Positions 10,200 to 20,665 of a stretch of DNA of 64,000 bases are shown piece by piece. How positions within the stretch are numbered: position 1 is the stretch's first letter; every line of letters begins with the position of its first letter. The position numbers and the translations under genes are program-made. The notes beneath the pieces were generated by a model, which worked only from the letters and a program-made list of their open reading frames with translations, was not told the DNA's origin and did not search any database. Origin of the DNA: Clitoria ternatea. Its lineage: Eukaryota > Streptophyta > Magnoliopsida > Fabales > Fabaceae. The stretch lies in NCBI GenBank assembly GCA_037962975.1, contig CM075669.1:116018501-116082500 (forward strand), in the 5' to 3' direction.

Positions 10200-10545
10200 T
10201 AAGGATGATGGTTGAATCTTCATCGGTGTTCAGCCAAACCTACTAACCGTACCCAGAGTTCGGTTTAATCCTACAATTTGGGCCTTTAAATGGGGTTCAG
10301 CCAAACCTACAACTCATTTCTTGAGGTTCGGTTCAATCCTACAACCTAGGTCTTCACTGGTGTTCGACCAAACCTACTAACCGTACTTGGAGTTTGGTTT
10401 AATCCTACAATCCAGGCCTTCAAATGTGGTTCGGTACAGCCTTGAAGAAGGTCTGATCCTACAACCCTTTAATTCCCTCGAGGAGTTACATTGCCAATTC
10501 ACAGAATAGGTGATTGGGATCATCCGTCCTGAGGGTCTTCACGCA
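10200..10545 (-). repeat. Degenerate GGTTCGGTTCAATCCTACAA repeats
   Basis: Phrases of the type TTCAGCCAAACCTACTAACC, GGTTTAATCCTACAA and AGGCCTTCA return four times at about 60-70 bp spacing. Two copies of a longer phrase (CAATTCACAGAATAGG...GGGATCATCCGTCCTG) flank them at about 10143 and 10495. This is non-coding internal sequence of the gag-only element. Confidence 0.7.
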
Positions 10546-10828
10546 GGCCGGTAAGAAACTGTAAATTACAGTACAAAGAAAAGCGTGAAAGAATCATGTT
10601 TGTATATGAGGATCTTATTAAATTGAATGTGAATTACAATAAAAGCGTAGTTGGTGTCATGCCTCGTTAAAACCTTCTTGGAAAAACCCAATGCGAAAAA
10701 AAACCCAAGTAAGGCAAAAAAGTATACCCCGTCTTACCAACTAGCTGTAATAGACGCGCAAGCTCTGGGTATTCCATTTATTGCAAATTGGTGTGCCATC
10801 AAGATTTTCTAGGCGATAAGAGCCTTTG

Positions 10829-11852
10829 CTAGTGACTTCGGATACCCTGTAGGGGCCTTCCCATGTTAGAGCCAACTTGCCTTCGTGAGGTTGGTGTTGA
10901 TGTTGATGTTGATGGCTTTGTTCTCGCTGTTGTAGCCTCCAAATGTATTTTTATGCCCACGTACTTCGAGGCCTTCCTCCTAAACTCTTCAAATGTCGCT
11001 AGTGGGCTCTTCACCAAAGACAGGGCAAAAGCTGATCCAGGCTGTAGGGCCTCAATGACGATATGCAACTGAATGGCTTCTGTGAGATTAGGTACCATGG
11101 CTGCCTCTTTGTAAAACCTTTTTAGAAACTCTTTAAGAGTTTCATTCTCCCCTTTCCTGATTCGAGCTAAGGTGTGAGACCTTCTGGGGACATCCCTAGA
11201 GATGACGAAGTGATTCTCGAAAGCAGCTGCCCTATTGACCCCGATGGTAGACCCTTGATCCAGCTAAGGGCCTCTTCTATTAATGTTCGTGGGAACATCC
11301 AGCACACCACGTCTTCATCAGCTCCTAGGTACATAGCCTCATATACGTAAGCATCAAGATGCTTAGTGGAATCAGTCTCTCCATTATACTTCCCAATAGA
11401 AAGGAGCTGAATCATCTACAAGTGCTTAGGAATACGCACGTTCATGAGCCTCCTTGAGAATGGAACGTTGAGTCGGTACACCTCAGGGGATACTACCATT
11501 GGCTTCTTCCTTCTTTCACTAACTCTATCACCAAGTCATAAGTCTGCTCCCTCTCTTTATAAGTGGGAATCCTTGAATGCTGAAGAGTCGTGGACTTTTC
11601 TTCTCCAGTCGTGTGGTGGGTATCTCCAGCCTGGGATGATATTTTATCATTAGTTTTCCTCTTTTCTTTTTGCAACTCTATAAGTTCTTCCCTAAGTTGG
11701 TTGATCAACTCATCACGAGGATCGGAGTTGGTCACCGGTACCATTTTCCTCGAACTTCCTCCATGAGATTCAAAGATGAGCCTCCTATTTACATTTGGGT
11801 TGGCCATACCATCAGGCTGACCTTCCGTGAAATCATGTCCATTGCCTTCCAT
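10829..11852 (-). pseudogene. Ty3/gypsy gag remnant
   Basis: On the minus strand an ATG at 11852 opens MEGNGHDFTEG. A coiled-coil-like stretch follows (DELINQLREELIELQKEKRK). After stops at 11493-11495 and a frame change comes the retrotransposon gag core: YNGETDSTKHLDAYVYEAM, WMFPRTLIEEALSWIKGLP, then LARIRKGENETLKEFLKRFY, MVPNLTEAIQLHIVIEAL and PLATFEEFRRKASKYVG. This is the canonical order of the gypsy gag domain. No zinc knuckle is seen downstream, and the frame ends at 10829. At least two stops or frame shifts break it, so even the gag is not translatable as one protein. Confidence 0.8.
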
Positions 11853-11916
11853 GGGTGATCACTGAGCTTCTGTCGGGAGTGGGAATAACTTTAACGGGTC
11901 CTACCGGGCATGCCAA

Positions 11917-12746
11917 TGAACTGGTCTAGTCCGGGGTCAAAGATCCGGACTAGGGACTAGCCATAAAAGTCTGAGATTTAAGCGTTTGTACACCGGTACA
12001 GTGGGTATGCGGTATTATAATCTGAACTCTCAGTGGGAGAGTCTGGTCTTGCTGTCCTGGAGATCCTTTACACCAAGCTTTCACGTTTATGGGGGCGAAA
12101 GATGGTGTCACCTGTGAAGATTCTCCGACGCTTAAGTCAGTGAAGAGAATAAAAACTTAGAGAAAACTTGAGCAATGCAATAGTGTATTAAGAGTAGGAA
12201 CAACGTTACCTTATGTGTGTATGAAAATTGACTATTTATAGATGAACGTGGAAAATGAATCGTCAGGCACAAGTGGGGCCAGGAGACTCTGACGCAGTGC
12301 TCTGTGTATGATTAAGAGTAATTCAATGCTCAGTGTAAGATACTAATGCAAGAATGGGGAAGATCTGCATTTCCCACGTATCACAACTGTAGTTGTACTT
12401 TGTACCTTCTAACGGGTGACATGGATACTTTCCGCTATGAAATCAATCATGGGAAGTGGAACAGCCACTTATCCTCTCAAAGTATAGGTGAACGGTTATG
12501 TATAATAACATAGGGAGAGCATAGATGTTGGGTCGAGAGCCAGGAGGTACGTGGCGTAGAGTACGTTTTCGACGCATGATACGTGACCACAAAACGGTGT
12601 GTGAAGTGTTGTCTCGGACAAACCGGTGAAGGGAAAACGCCTAGCATGGTATTTTATAGTCTGGATGTTAACTTGTGATATCGGTTTACCTTTGAGAATG
12701 GATAAGATGACGTCATAGTTTGGAAATCGGTATATAGACCGGATCA
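11917..12746 (-). repeat. 5' LTR of the gag-only element (830 bp)
   Basis: It is homologous to 8218-9087 and has the same ends (TGAACTGG...GGATCA). A minus-strand TATA box lies at 12233-12240. Differences from the other LTR are scattered substitutions plus one indel of about 40 bp, so the insertion is not very recent. The presumptive primer-binding region (minus strand TGGCATGCCCGG, just inside 11916) matches no tRNA end I can name. Confidence 0.9.
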
Positions 12747-12751
12747 CAAGT

Positions 12752-12934
12752 GGTTAATCAAAGAACCTATGATTAATAACAATTGGTTAAATCAGAGATA
12801 ATAAGTGGTAAATCAGAGCAATTTTCATGATTCTTAAAATTATGCATAAACTCCTTGAGAAAGGGGAAGAATTCTATCTAAACTAACACTCTCATGAGAT
12901 GAACATAGTTTGTCATCATCAAAAAAGGGGAGAA
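12752..12934 (+). other. 3' non-coding tail and polypurine tract of the SIRE-like element
   Basis: Repeats of the GGTTAAT/AATCAGAG type lead to CATCATCAAAAAAGGGGAGAA ending at 12934, immediately before the LTR start TGTATTTGAA. The nested minus-strand copia has an almost identical junction at 15009/15010, which confirms it as the functional PPT. Confidence 0.75.
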
Positions 12935-13329
12935 TGTATTTGAAAATTGTTTCAGGATTTTGATAATGACAAAGCAACAAATTGAAGAATCATGACAAGC
13001 TAATGAAGCCCATAGAGACTCAAAATGCCAAGGAAAATATGCAATAAACTTCCCAGAAGTTTAAATAAAGAAGAGCAAAGAGTCTACAAATCAAATCAAG
13101 CATCATACCTGAATTTGGCATAGCATAATCGATTACACCACTGACACAATCGATTACCTTGGTTCTGGAATGGATATAATCGATTACAGCAAGTACGCTA
13201 ATCGATTATGATACTGCGTAACAAGAATTAAGAAAATCAGGTGTAATCCACAATCGATTATAAGGCTGTACTAATCGATTATCATGGTTCTATTTTGTCA
13301 TCTAATCAATTACAATGAATAGCATAATC
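12935..13329 (+). repeat. LTR of the plus-strand SIRE-like element, first part (U3)
   Basis: It opens TGTATTTG after the PPT and is cut at 13329 by the nested copia. It continues at 22352 after the duplicated TAATC, giving an LTR of about 1,658 bp. The TAATCGATTA word array starts at 13125. Confidence 0.85.
13125..13329. repeat. U3 array of TAATCGATTA words, part 1
   Basis: Six intact ATCGATTA words plus decayed forms (TAATCAATTA near 13305) lie in 205 bp with unrelated spacers. A further word at 13326 is cut by the nested insertion after its TAATC half. Confidence 0.9.
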
Positions 13330-15009
13330 TGTTAACCAAGTGGCCTCAATTACTCAAGAGGGGGGGTGAATTGAGTATTAAAAATTTTACTTTGAATGCT
13401 TTTGAAATTGATTCTTTAGTTACTATGTCTATTGAAGATAATAAGCTTAATGGCAAGTGATAACAAATTATGCACAAGTCAAAATAATAAGTACTTAAAA
13501 AGTCTAAGTAATAATCAAGATATAGAATCAAATTAACCACAAAGCAATTTATGAGATTAATAGAAGAATGTTACTTAAAGTCAAGTTCAACAATGTTAAT
13601 CAAAATAGTTTCCAACTTAGTATAACATGCACTTAATCCAAGTTAATGAAACAATGAATCAAGCAAGCAACTTAAGTGCACAAATTAAATAAGTTTAGGG
13701 AAGAGAGATTTGCAAACCGATATATACGAGTTCCACCACGCCGGTGTACGTCTCGCCTCTAAGCAACCCACTTAGAGGATTTCTACTATTTGAGATTAGA
13801 GATACAACTTTGAGCAACTGCGACATCCTAGTGTCTCACACTCAAGAATCCAATCCTCACAAGTACAAGGCACTCCACCCAATCTCTCAATCTCACAATT
13901 ACAAGGTTGAAACCCCAACCCAAAGATTTTAAGATGTTTGGTGTTTGAGCATACAAGGAAACTCTCCAATAGAGTGGATATACAAGTTAAAGCTTTCACA
14001 AAGTAATAACTCTCAAAGAGAGGATATGCAAAATAAGTACACAATATAATTTCCCCACAAATTAACTCTCAAAAACAACTTCAAGAAATATGCCAATCAA
14101 GGAATAAAGAGAGCAAGAAGAAGAGCAAGAGAATGGAGGGGGAAGAAAGCAAATGGAAATGCTTCAAATGCTTTGGTACGATTTGTGCCTTCAATTTCCT
14201 TTGCTATTTATAGGCGTAAGGCATAGCTTCTTTTCAATTAAAAAATTCATTCGAGGATAGTGCAGCAAGGTTTGGCCAATTTGTTTTTCTCCTTCGATGT
14301 AGTGGAGCATGGAGTATGGAGCGCATGCCTGCTTAGTGGAGCGTTAATGCGATTCCAGACTGTCCAACCTTCAGCTTCAATTTCAAACAGAATGAATCTA
14401 TTCATTCTTTAAATGAATCAATTCATTTAGTGTTATCTGTGCCTTGATCAGCGTGTGAATCGATTCTTATGACATATGAATCGATTCTTCTCATTAAAAA
14501 ATAGAGTTTCTGGGCAAAATATCACGTATGAATCGATTCAAGAAGGAGGGGAATCGATTCATGTAATTAAAAATAAGTTCTTGGACAATCCAAACCGAGT
14601 GAATCGATTCAACTGATATAGGAATCAATTCATTGCTTGATGTTTCCATTTCCTGCACGAAGACAACGTAGGAATTGATTCAGGGTTTATGGGAATCGAT
14701 TCAAGTGTGAATTTTGCACATCCTAGGCCTTCAAATCTGAATAAATCGATTCATATGGCTGCTCATTGCTGTGTGAATCGATTCAAGTGCCTGATACATG
14801 AATTTTGGCACTTTGTTTCACCCTTTTTGATATTTGTTCAATCATGGCTCCAATCCTTTGATTCTTAGGCACTTTGATAAATTTATTTCACCGAATTTGA
14901 GCTTCTTTAAATGCCTTGAATCATTTCTTTGAAGTTCATAATTATTTTGTTTGATAACATCCTTCATTTGTTGTGTCATTATCAAAACCTACATCAACAT
15001 ATAAATACA
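13330..15009 (-). repeat. 3' LTR of the nested copia (1,680 bp)
   Basis: On the plus strand it starts TGTTAACCAAGTGG and ends ATATAAATACA. A minus-strand TATA box (TATAAATA) lies at 14205-14212. The TGAATCGATTCA word array (14395-14790) occupies the U3 upstream of that box. Confidence 0.92.
14395..14790. repeat. U3 array of TGAATCGATTCA words (left LTR)
   Basis: About seven intact GAATCGATTC words and one AAATCGATTC are interspersed with decayed versions GAATCAATTC (14622), GAATTGATTC (14672) and GAATCTATTC. Spacers of 12-50 bp are unrelated to one another. In the right LTR the words at the first two of those positions are intact. Confidence 0.92.
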
Positions 15010-15884
15010 TTCTCCCCCTTTTTGATGATGACAACAAATGTTCATCTCACGGGGTGTTAGTTTCATAACAATTCATATACATGGCATAAATGACTATCCT
15101 TTACACATATAATTTGATACCACATGTTATACATATAATTGAATACCACTTTGTCATTTACACATGTAATTTGATATGACTTGTTGTGAAGAATTATAGT
15201 AAGGCTCCCCCTTAATCATGCAATTTTAACAAGGATAGATAGAGATGTTGATTTCTAGATTATATCTGCCCCTTTGTAAGATACTTTATGCCACTTAGAA
15301 TTATATATTTATTTTCTCCCCCTTTGGCATCATCAAAAAACATCTAAGAAAATATATATACCACTTTAAGAATGATACATTTTGTAGAGATAGATATCAT
15401 TTGCGTATAAAACTCCCCCTAAAACATGCAACATATATCACAGAGTAATTCGAGGCATATAAGCAATCATAATGATGTTTTCTCCTTCTTTTGGATAAGC
15501 AAAGTTAGAGGTTAAATAGGTTTAAAATTTTGCAATTTGCCAATGATTTTATTGCACAAGATAGTCAAGAAAATCAAAGTCATTTGCCATTTATTTTTGA
15601 GAACCATGTAGTACATAGAAGATTATCTTTGTGTCAAAAATATGTTTACTTAAGTGGGGACTCCGTGGGATCTCAAATAGGATAAATGATTTGTGGAGCA
15701 TTAGGATGATTATGAAAACGTGATTGTCATTTTAATGAAAAAATTGACTTATATATTACAAAGTAAGTTACTATTTTCAAAGAAATGAAAATTTTATGAA
15801 AGAAGTAAGTGAAATGCTTTGAGTCAAAGATTTTCAAAAGATTTTGTTCAAAGTGCAAGAAAATGTGATAAAAGATGAGTCAAT
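15010..15884 (-). other. 3' non-coding region of the nested copia with several PPT-like tracts
   Basis: There is no reading frame. On the minus strand, purine tracts of the type AAAGGGGGAGAA occur next to the LTR (15010-15023), near 15203, 15268, 15315 and 15410. The first and fourth share the longer phrase GATGATGCCAAAGGGGGAGA or a close variant. Only the LTR-adjacent tract is in the position expected for plus-strand priming. Confidence 0.8.
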
Positions 15885-18800
15885 TTAATCAATTTCCAAA
15901 ATTCCTAATTCCCTTCTAATATTTATAAATTGTTCTTTTGGAAGGGGTTTCGTAAAAATATCCGCCAATTGTTTTGAAGTTTCAACATATTCAAGTACAC
16001 AATCTCCTTTCAAAACATGGTCTCTTATAAAGTGATGTCTTATTTCAATGTGTTTAGTCCTAGAATGCATGACCAGATTTTTAGAGATATTTATTGCGCT
16101 AGTGTTGTCACATTTAATGGGTACTTTGTTTAAAACAACACCAAAATCAAGAAGTTGTTGTCTCATCCAAAGAATTTGAGCACAACAACTGCCAACTGCT
16201 ACATATTCTGCCTCAGCTGTCGATAACGCAACACTTACTTGTTTCTTGCTATGCCAAGAAACAAGGGAACTACCAAGTAAATGACATGTGCCACTAGTAC
16301 TTTTTCTATCAAGTTTACAACCCGCGAAGTCAGAATCAGAATATCCTAAAAGATTACATTCAACACCTTTGGGATACCATAAACCAACATTTTGAGTACC
16401 CACAAGATATTTCAAAATTCTTTTTACAGCGGTGAGATGTGATTCTTTAGGACACGCTTGATATCTAGCACACATGCATACAACAAACATAATATCAGGT
16501 CTACTAGCTGTTAAGTAAAGTAAGGAACCAATCGTACCTTGGTATTTAGTTATTTCAACGTCCTTACCCTTCTCATCTTTGTCTAAGTAGCAGGATGTAC
16601 TCATGGGTGTAGCTATTTCGTTTGCTTTGTCCATTTCAAATCTTTTGAGTAGTTCTTTGCAATATTTTGTTTGACTAATGAAAGTCCCTTCATTTGTTTG
16701 TTTGATTTGTAATCCAAGGAAGAAGGTAAGTTCTCCCATCATGGACATTTCAAATTCATCTTGCATAATCTTGGCAAACTCTTGACAGAGAATTTTGTTA
16801 GTAGCACCAAATATTATGTCATCAACATAAACTTGTACCAAAAGAATGTCATTATTTTTACGTTTTATAAATAGCGTAGTATCAACCTTTCCTCTTTCAA
16901 AATTATTTTCTAAAAGAAATTTACTAAGTCTTTCATACCAAGCTCTTGGAGCTTGTTTCAAACAATATAAAGCTTTTCTCAATTTAAAAATATGATTTGG
17001 AAATTTGTGATTTTCAAAACCGAGAGGTTGATCTACATAAGTTTCTTCTTGAATATAGCCATTTAGAAAAGCGCTTTTGACATCCATTTGATAAAGCTTA
17101 AAATCCATACAACAAGCAAAAGCTAACAATATTCTTATGGCTTCTAATCTAGCTATGGGAGCATACGTTTCTTCATAGTCTATTCCCTCTTCTTGATTAT
17201 ATCCTTTAGCAACTAATCTAGCTTTGTTTCTTGTTATTATTCCATTTTCATCTAGCTTATTTCTAAAAACCCATTTAGTACCTATTATTAAATGGTCATT
17301 GGGTCTTGGCACAAGTTCCCAAACTTCATTTCTTTCAAATTGATTCAATTCTTCTTGCATGGCCAACATCCAATGTTCATCAATAATAGCTTCATTGATA
17401 TTTTTGGGTTCTATTTGTGATACAAAAGCTAAGTGATTGCATGCATTTCTAATAGCGTTTCGAGTACTTACACCTTTTGTTATTTCTTCTATAACATTGT
17501 CCAAGGGGTGATTCTTTAAGGTGATCCATTCCTTTTGTTGAGGTTCGCCTTTTTGTGTTGTATCTCCTTCATTTTTATTTCCTTCTTCGTCTTCTAAGTT
17601 CATTTCTTGGAAGGTACCTACAAGATCATCAATTTCCTTTCTCGGAGGATTTTGGTTAAGTTCATCAAATTTGACATGTATAGACTCTTCAATTGTACAT
17701 GTTCATTTGTTAAAGAGTCGATAAGCTTTACTAGTAGATGAATAACCTAAGAATATTGTTTCATCAGATTTTGCACCGAATTTACCGAGATTATCCTTTC
17801 CATTATTTAAAACAAAGTATTTGCATCTAAATATATAAAAATAAGAAATATTTGGTTTTCTTCCTTTATAAAGCTCATAGGGGGTTTTCTTTAATATAGG
17901 CCTTATCAAACATCGGTTCATAACATGGCAAGCAGTATTTACCGCATCGGCCCAAAAATATTTTGAAATGTTACTTTCATTTAACATAGTTCTTGCGAGC
18001 TCCGCTAAAGATCGATTTTTCCTTTCAACTACTCCATTTTGTTGTGGAGTTCTTGGAGCCGAAAAATTATGATCAATGCCAAATTTTTCACAAAACTTTT
18101 CAAAAGATTGGTTTTCAAATTCTCCCCCATGATCAATTCAAATAGATGCAATTTTCAAGTTTTGTTCATTTTGGATGATCTTGGCAAGTTTCTTAAATGC
18201 ATGATATGCTTCATGTTTATGAGTAAGAAACAATGTCCACGTATATCTAGAATAATCGTCCACAATCACAAGACCATAATAGTTTCCACCAAAACTTTTA
18301 ATTTTTGAAGGTCCAAACAAATCCATATGTAAGAGTTGTAAAGGTCTAGTTGTTGAAACAATATTTTTCGCTTGAAAAGAAACCTTTACTTGTTTTCCCT
18401 TTTGACAAGCGTCACAAAATTTATTTTCGAATTTCAATTTTGGTAAACCAATTACTAAATCTTTCGAAACAAGTTTATTTAAATGGTCTATATGAATGTG
18501 AGCAATTCTTCTATGCCATAGCCATGATTCATCCTCTTTAGTTATGAAGCATTGCACATCATTTGAAACAAGATAATCAAGATTAATCATATAAATATTA
18601 TCAACTCTTTGACCAACGAATTTTATTTCCTTGTTTAGCTTATTTTCAATTATGCAACCATTTGATTCAAAAACAATTTTATAGCCCTTATCACATAATT
18701 GACTAATGCTAAGCAAGTTATGTTTAAGTCCTTCAACATATAATGCATCATTTATAGAAGTGGAAGAGTTTTTACCAACATTTCCGATTCCTAGTATTCT

Positions 18801-18950
18801 TCCCTTCGTGTTATCCCCATAAGTAACGAATCCTTTATTTCGTGGAGTAAATGATATGAACTTACTTTTGTCTCCCGTCATGTGTTTTGAACACCCACTA
18901 TCCAAATACCAATGGGTGCTATTTGCTTTAAAGCATACCTACAAAACATG
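15885..18950 (-). pseudogene. Copia pol: protease, integrase, reverse transcriptase, RNase H
   Basis: This is in the same frame as gag. Protease: LDSGCSKHMTG. GAG-pre-integrase/HHCC zinc region: WLWHRRIAHIHIDHL and CDACQKGK. Integrase core: LHMDLFGP and IVDDYSRYTW, then IDHGGEFEN and GVVERKNRSL with the catalytic acidic residues. RT: KARLVAKGYNQEEGIDYEET, QMDVKSAFLNGY and YVDDIIFGA. RNase H: GYSDSDFAGCKLDRKSTSG and LSTAEAEYVA. It ends IRRELGILEID at 15885. Stops lie at 18939-18941 (TAG), 18138-18140 and 17703-17705 (TGA); at the last two the expected residue is plausibly arginine (CGA), i.e. C-to-T changes. The RT/RNase H block from 17603 to 15885 is otherwise fully open. Confidence 0.93.
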
Positions 18951-20609
18951 TCAAGTTAGAGAACTTGGTACCCATTTTATGTTGGGTCCTTGTAGGTTAG
19001 TTTGAGGTAATGTTCCTTTAGGAACCCATACTTTTCTCACAACCTTTGGCCCTAGTTTTCTAACATTACAATTAGATGCATTATGTCCTTTAAAACCGCA
19101 ATGATTACATTTCATAAAAGGTGATGAAGTTTTACTAGGTGGTATAAAGAAGTTCTTATAATTCTTTTGTTTCTTAACGGCATTGAAACCTAAACCCGTT
19201 TTATCAAACATACACCGTTGTTTACCAAGTAAAACATTTAAGTTGTCTCTACCATTTGTAAATTTTTCTAGAGTTCTATTCAAGTCCAAAACCTTAGTTT
19301 CTAGCATGTCACATTTCTTTACAAATTCGCAAGGTCTAGTCCTAGAGCATGCTTGAACATTTACTAACTCATTTTTCAAACATTCATTTTCTTTACAAAC
19401 TTCCATAAGATGCATCTCAAGAGTGTCAATGGTTTTTCTAGATAATTTATGCTTATTAGACACTTTCATAAGTTTATCATACAATTCTTCAAGAGCATCA
19501 AGTAGTTCTTCCTTATCTAAGTCATGAAAGTTTACCTCATCTTCTTCATCTTGGTGATTGGCCATAAGACAGAGGTTTGCTTCTTCATTTTCTGAATTAT
19601 CCGAGCTACTTATCTCATTTTCATCCCATGCGATATATGCTCTTCTACTTTCTTTTCTTTCTTTGTTTTTCTTCTTTAGGTTTGGACAATCTATCTTGAA
19701 GTGTCCTTCCTTTCCACATTCAAAGCAAGTAGGTGAAGTAGAATTTTCTTTAGGATTAGATTTCTTACCTTATGATTTGAAGTTCCTTTGGAAGTGTTTG
19801 CTCTTCATAAGCTTTCCAAAACGTTTCACGAATAGGCTTAACTCTTCATCCTCGTCAAGATGACTCTCGGATTCATCTTCAACAATTGAGGTGGCTTTGA
19901 GAGCTAGCCCTTTCTTCTTAGAGACTTTTTCTTCTTCCTCCGCTTGTTTCAAGTCTTTCAATTCTTGTTCTTGTTCTTGGAGTTTACCAAACAAAGTGGC
20001 AAGAGACATATCATTTATATTGGGAGATTGTTTGATGGCCGTAACAAGAGGTTGCCATTCCCTAGTAAGACTTTTTAGAACTTTGTGGATAAGTTCCTTG
20101 TTAGTATAAGATTTACCAAGTGTAATAAGATGATTAATAATCAAAGTAAATCTCTTTTGAAGTTCTAAAATAGATTCATTAGAATTCATTCTAAAACTTT
20201 CATATTGAATAGTTAAAGTACTAATCTTAGAGTCCTTAACATCGCTAGTTCCTTTATGATTTACTTGAAGGGTATCCCACATATCCTTAGCAGATTTACA
20301 TGTAACTACTCTAAAGAACTCATCGGGACCTAAGGCTAAAGTGATAAGATTTTTTGCTTTGTAATTATATTGTACTTTCTTCTCTTCCTCACTAGTTCAA
20401 TCATCCATAGGTTTTTCAACTTGTTTATCATCAACAGTATGCATAGGTACAAAAGGACCATTTTCAATAGCATTCCATACTTTCAAGTCAATTGATTGCA
20501 CAAAAATTTTCATCCTTGCTTTCCAAAAAGCGTAGCCCTCACCATTGAAAGCGGGAGGTCTATTTGTGGCACCACCCTCGGGAAAAAGGTTTAGAGAATT
20601 TGAGGCCAT
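18951..20609 (-). pseudogene. Copia gag with CCHC knuckles
   Basis: The minus-strand ATG at 20609 gives MASNSLNLFPEGG, followed by the gag/UBN2-type region (FNGEGYAFWKARMKIFVQS, LQKRFTLIINHL, LTREWQPLVTAI). Two knuckles are CFECGKEGHFKIDC and CNHCGFKGHNASNC. The coiled-coil-rich extension (about 19300-19560) is typical of SIRE gag. In-frame stops occur at 20397-20399 (TGA), 19770-19772 (TAA) and the terminal TGA at 18951-18953. Pol continues in the same frame beyond it. The damage is limited to nonsense changes, with no visible frame shift. Confidence 0.92.
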
Positions 20610-20651
20610 TTGTTCTCTTGAAGCTGTTAAGCTTGATCTACCAAGAGTCAA

Positions 20652-20663
20652 GCTCTGATACCA
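20652..20663 (-). other. Primer-binding site, initiator tRNA-Met type
   Basis: Minus-strand TGGTATCAGAGC, the standard plant Ty1/copia PBS, lies two bases inside the 5' LTR (LTR edge 20666). Confidence 0.95.
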
Positions 20664-20665
20664 CT

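Larger units (their letters stand above)
8218..12746 (-). mobile_element. Non-autonomous gag-only LTR retrotransposon (TR-GAG-like), complete
   Basis: Two LTRs (8218-9087 and 11917-12746) bound a 2,829-bp internal region. The perfect 5-bp duplication CAAGT occupies 8213-8217 and 12747-12751. LTR ends read TGAACTGG...GGATCA on the plus strand. A polypurine tract (GCTAGGGGGTAGA on the minus strand) abuts the left LTR, so the element runs right to left. The only coding remnant is Ty3/gypsy gag on the minus strand. No protease, RT or integrase is present. The total of about 4.5 kb fits the TR-GAG class of gag-only elements, which must borrow enzymes from an autonomous partner. Confidence 0.85.
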
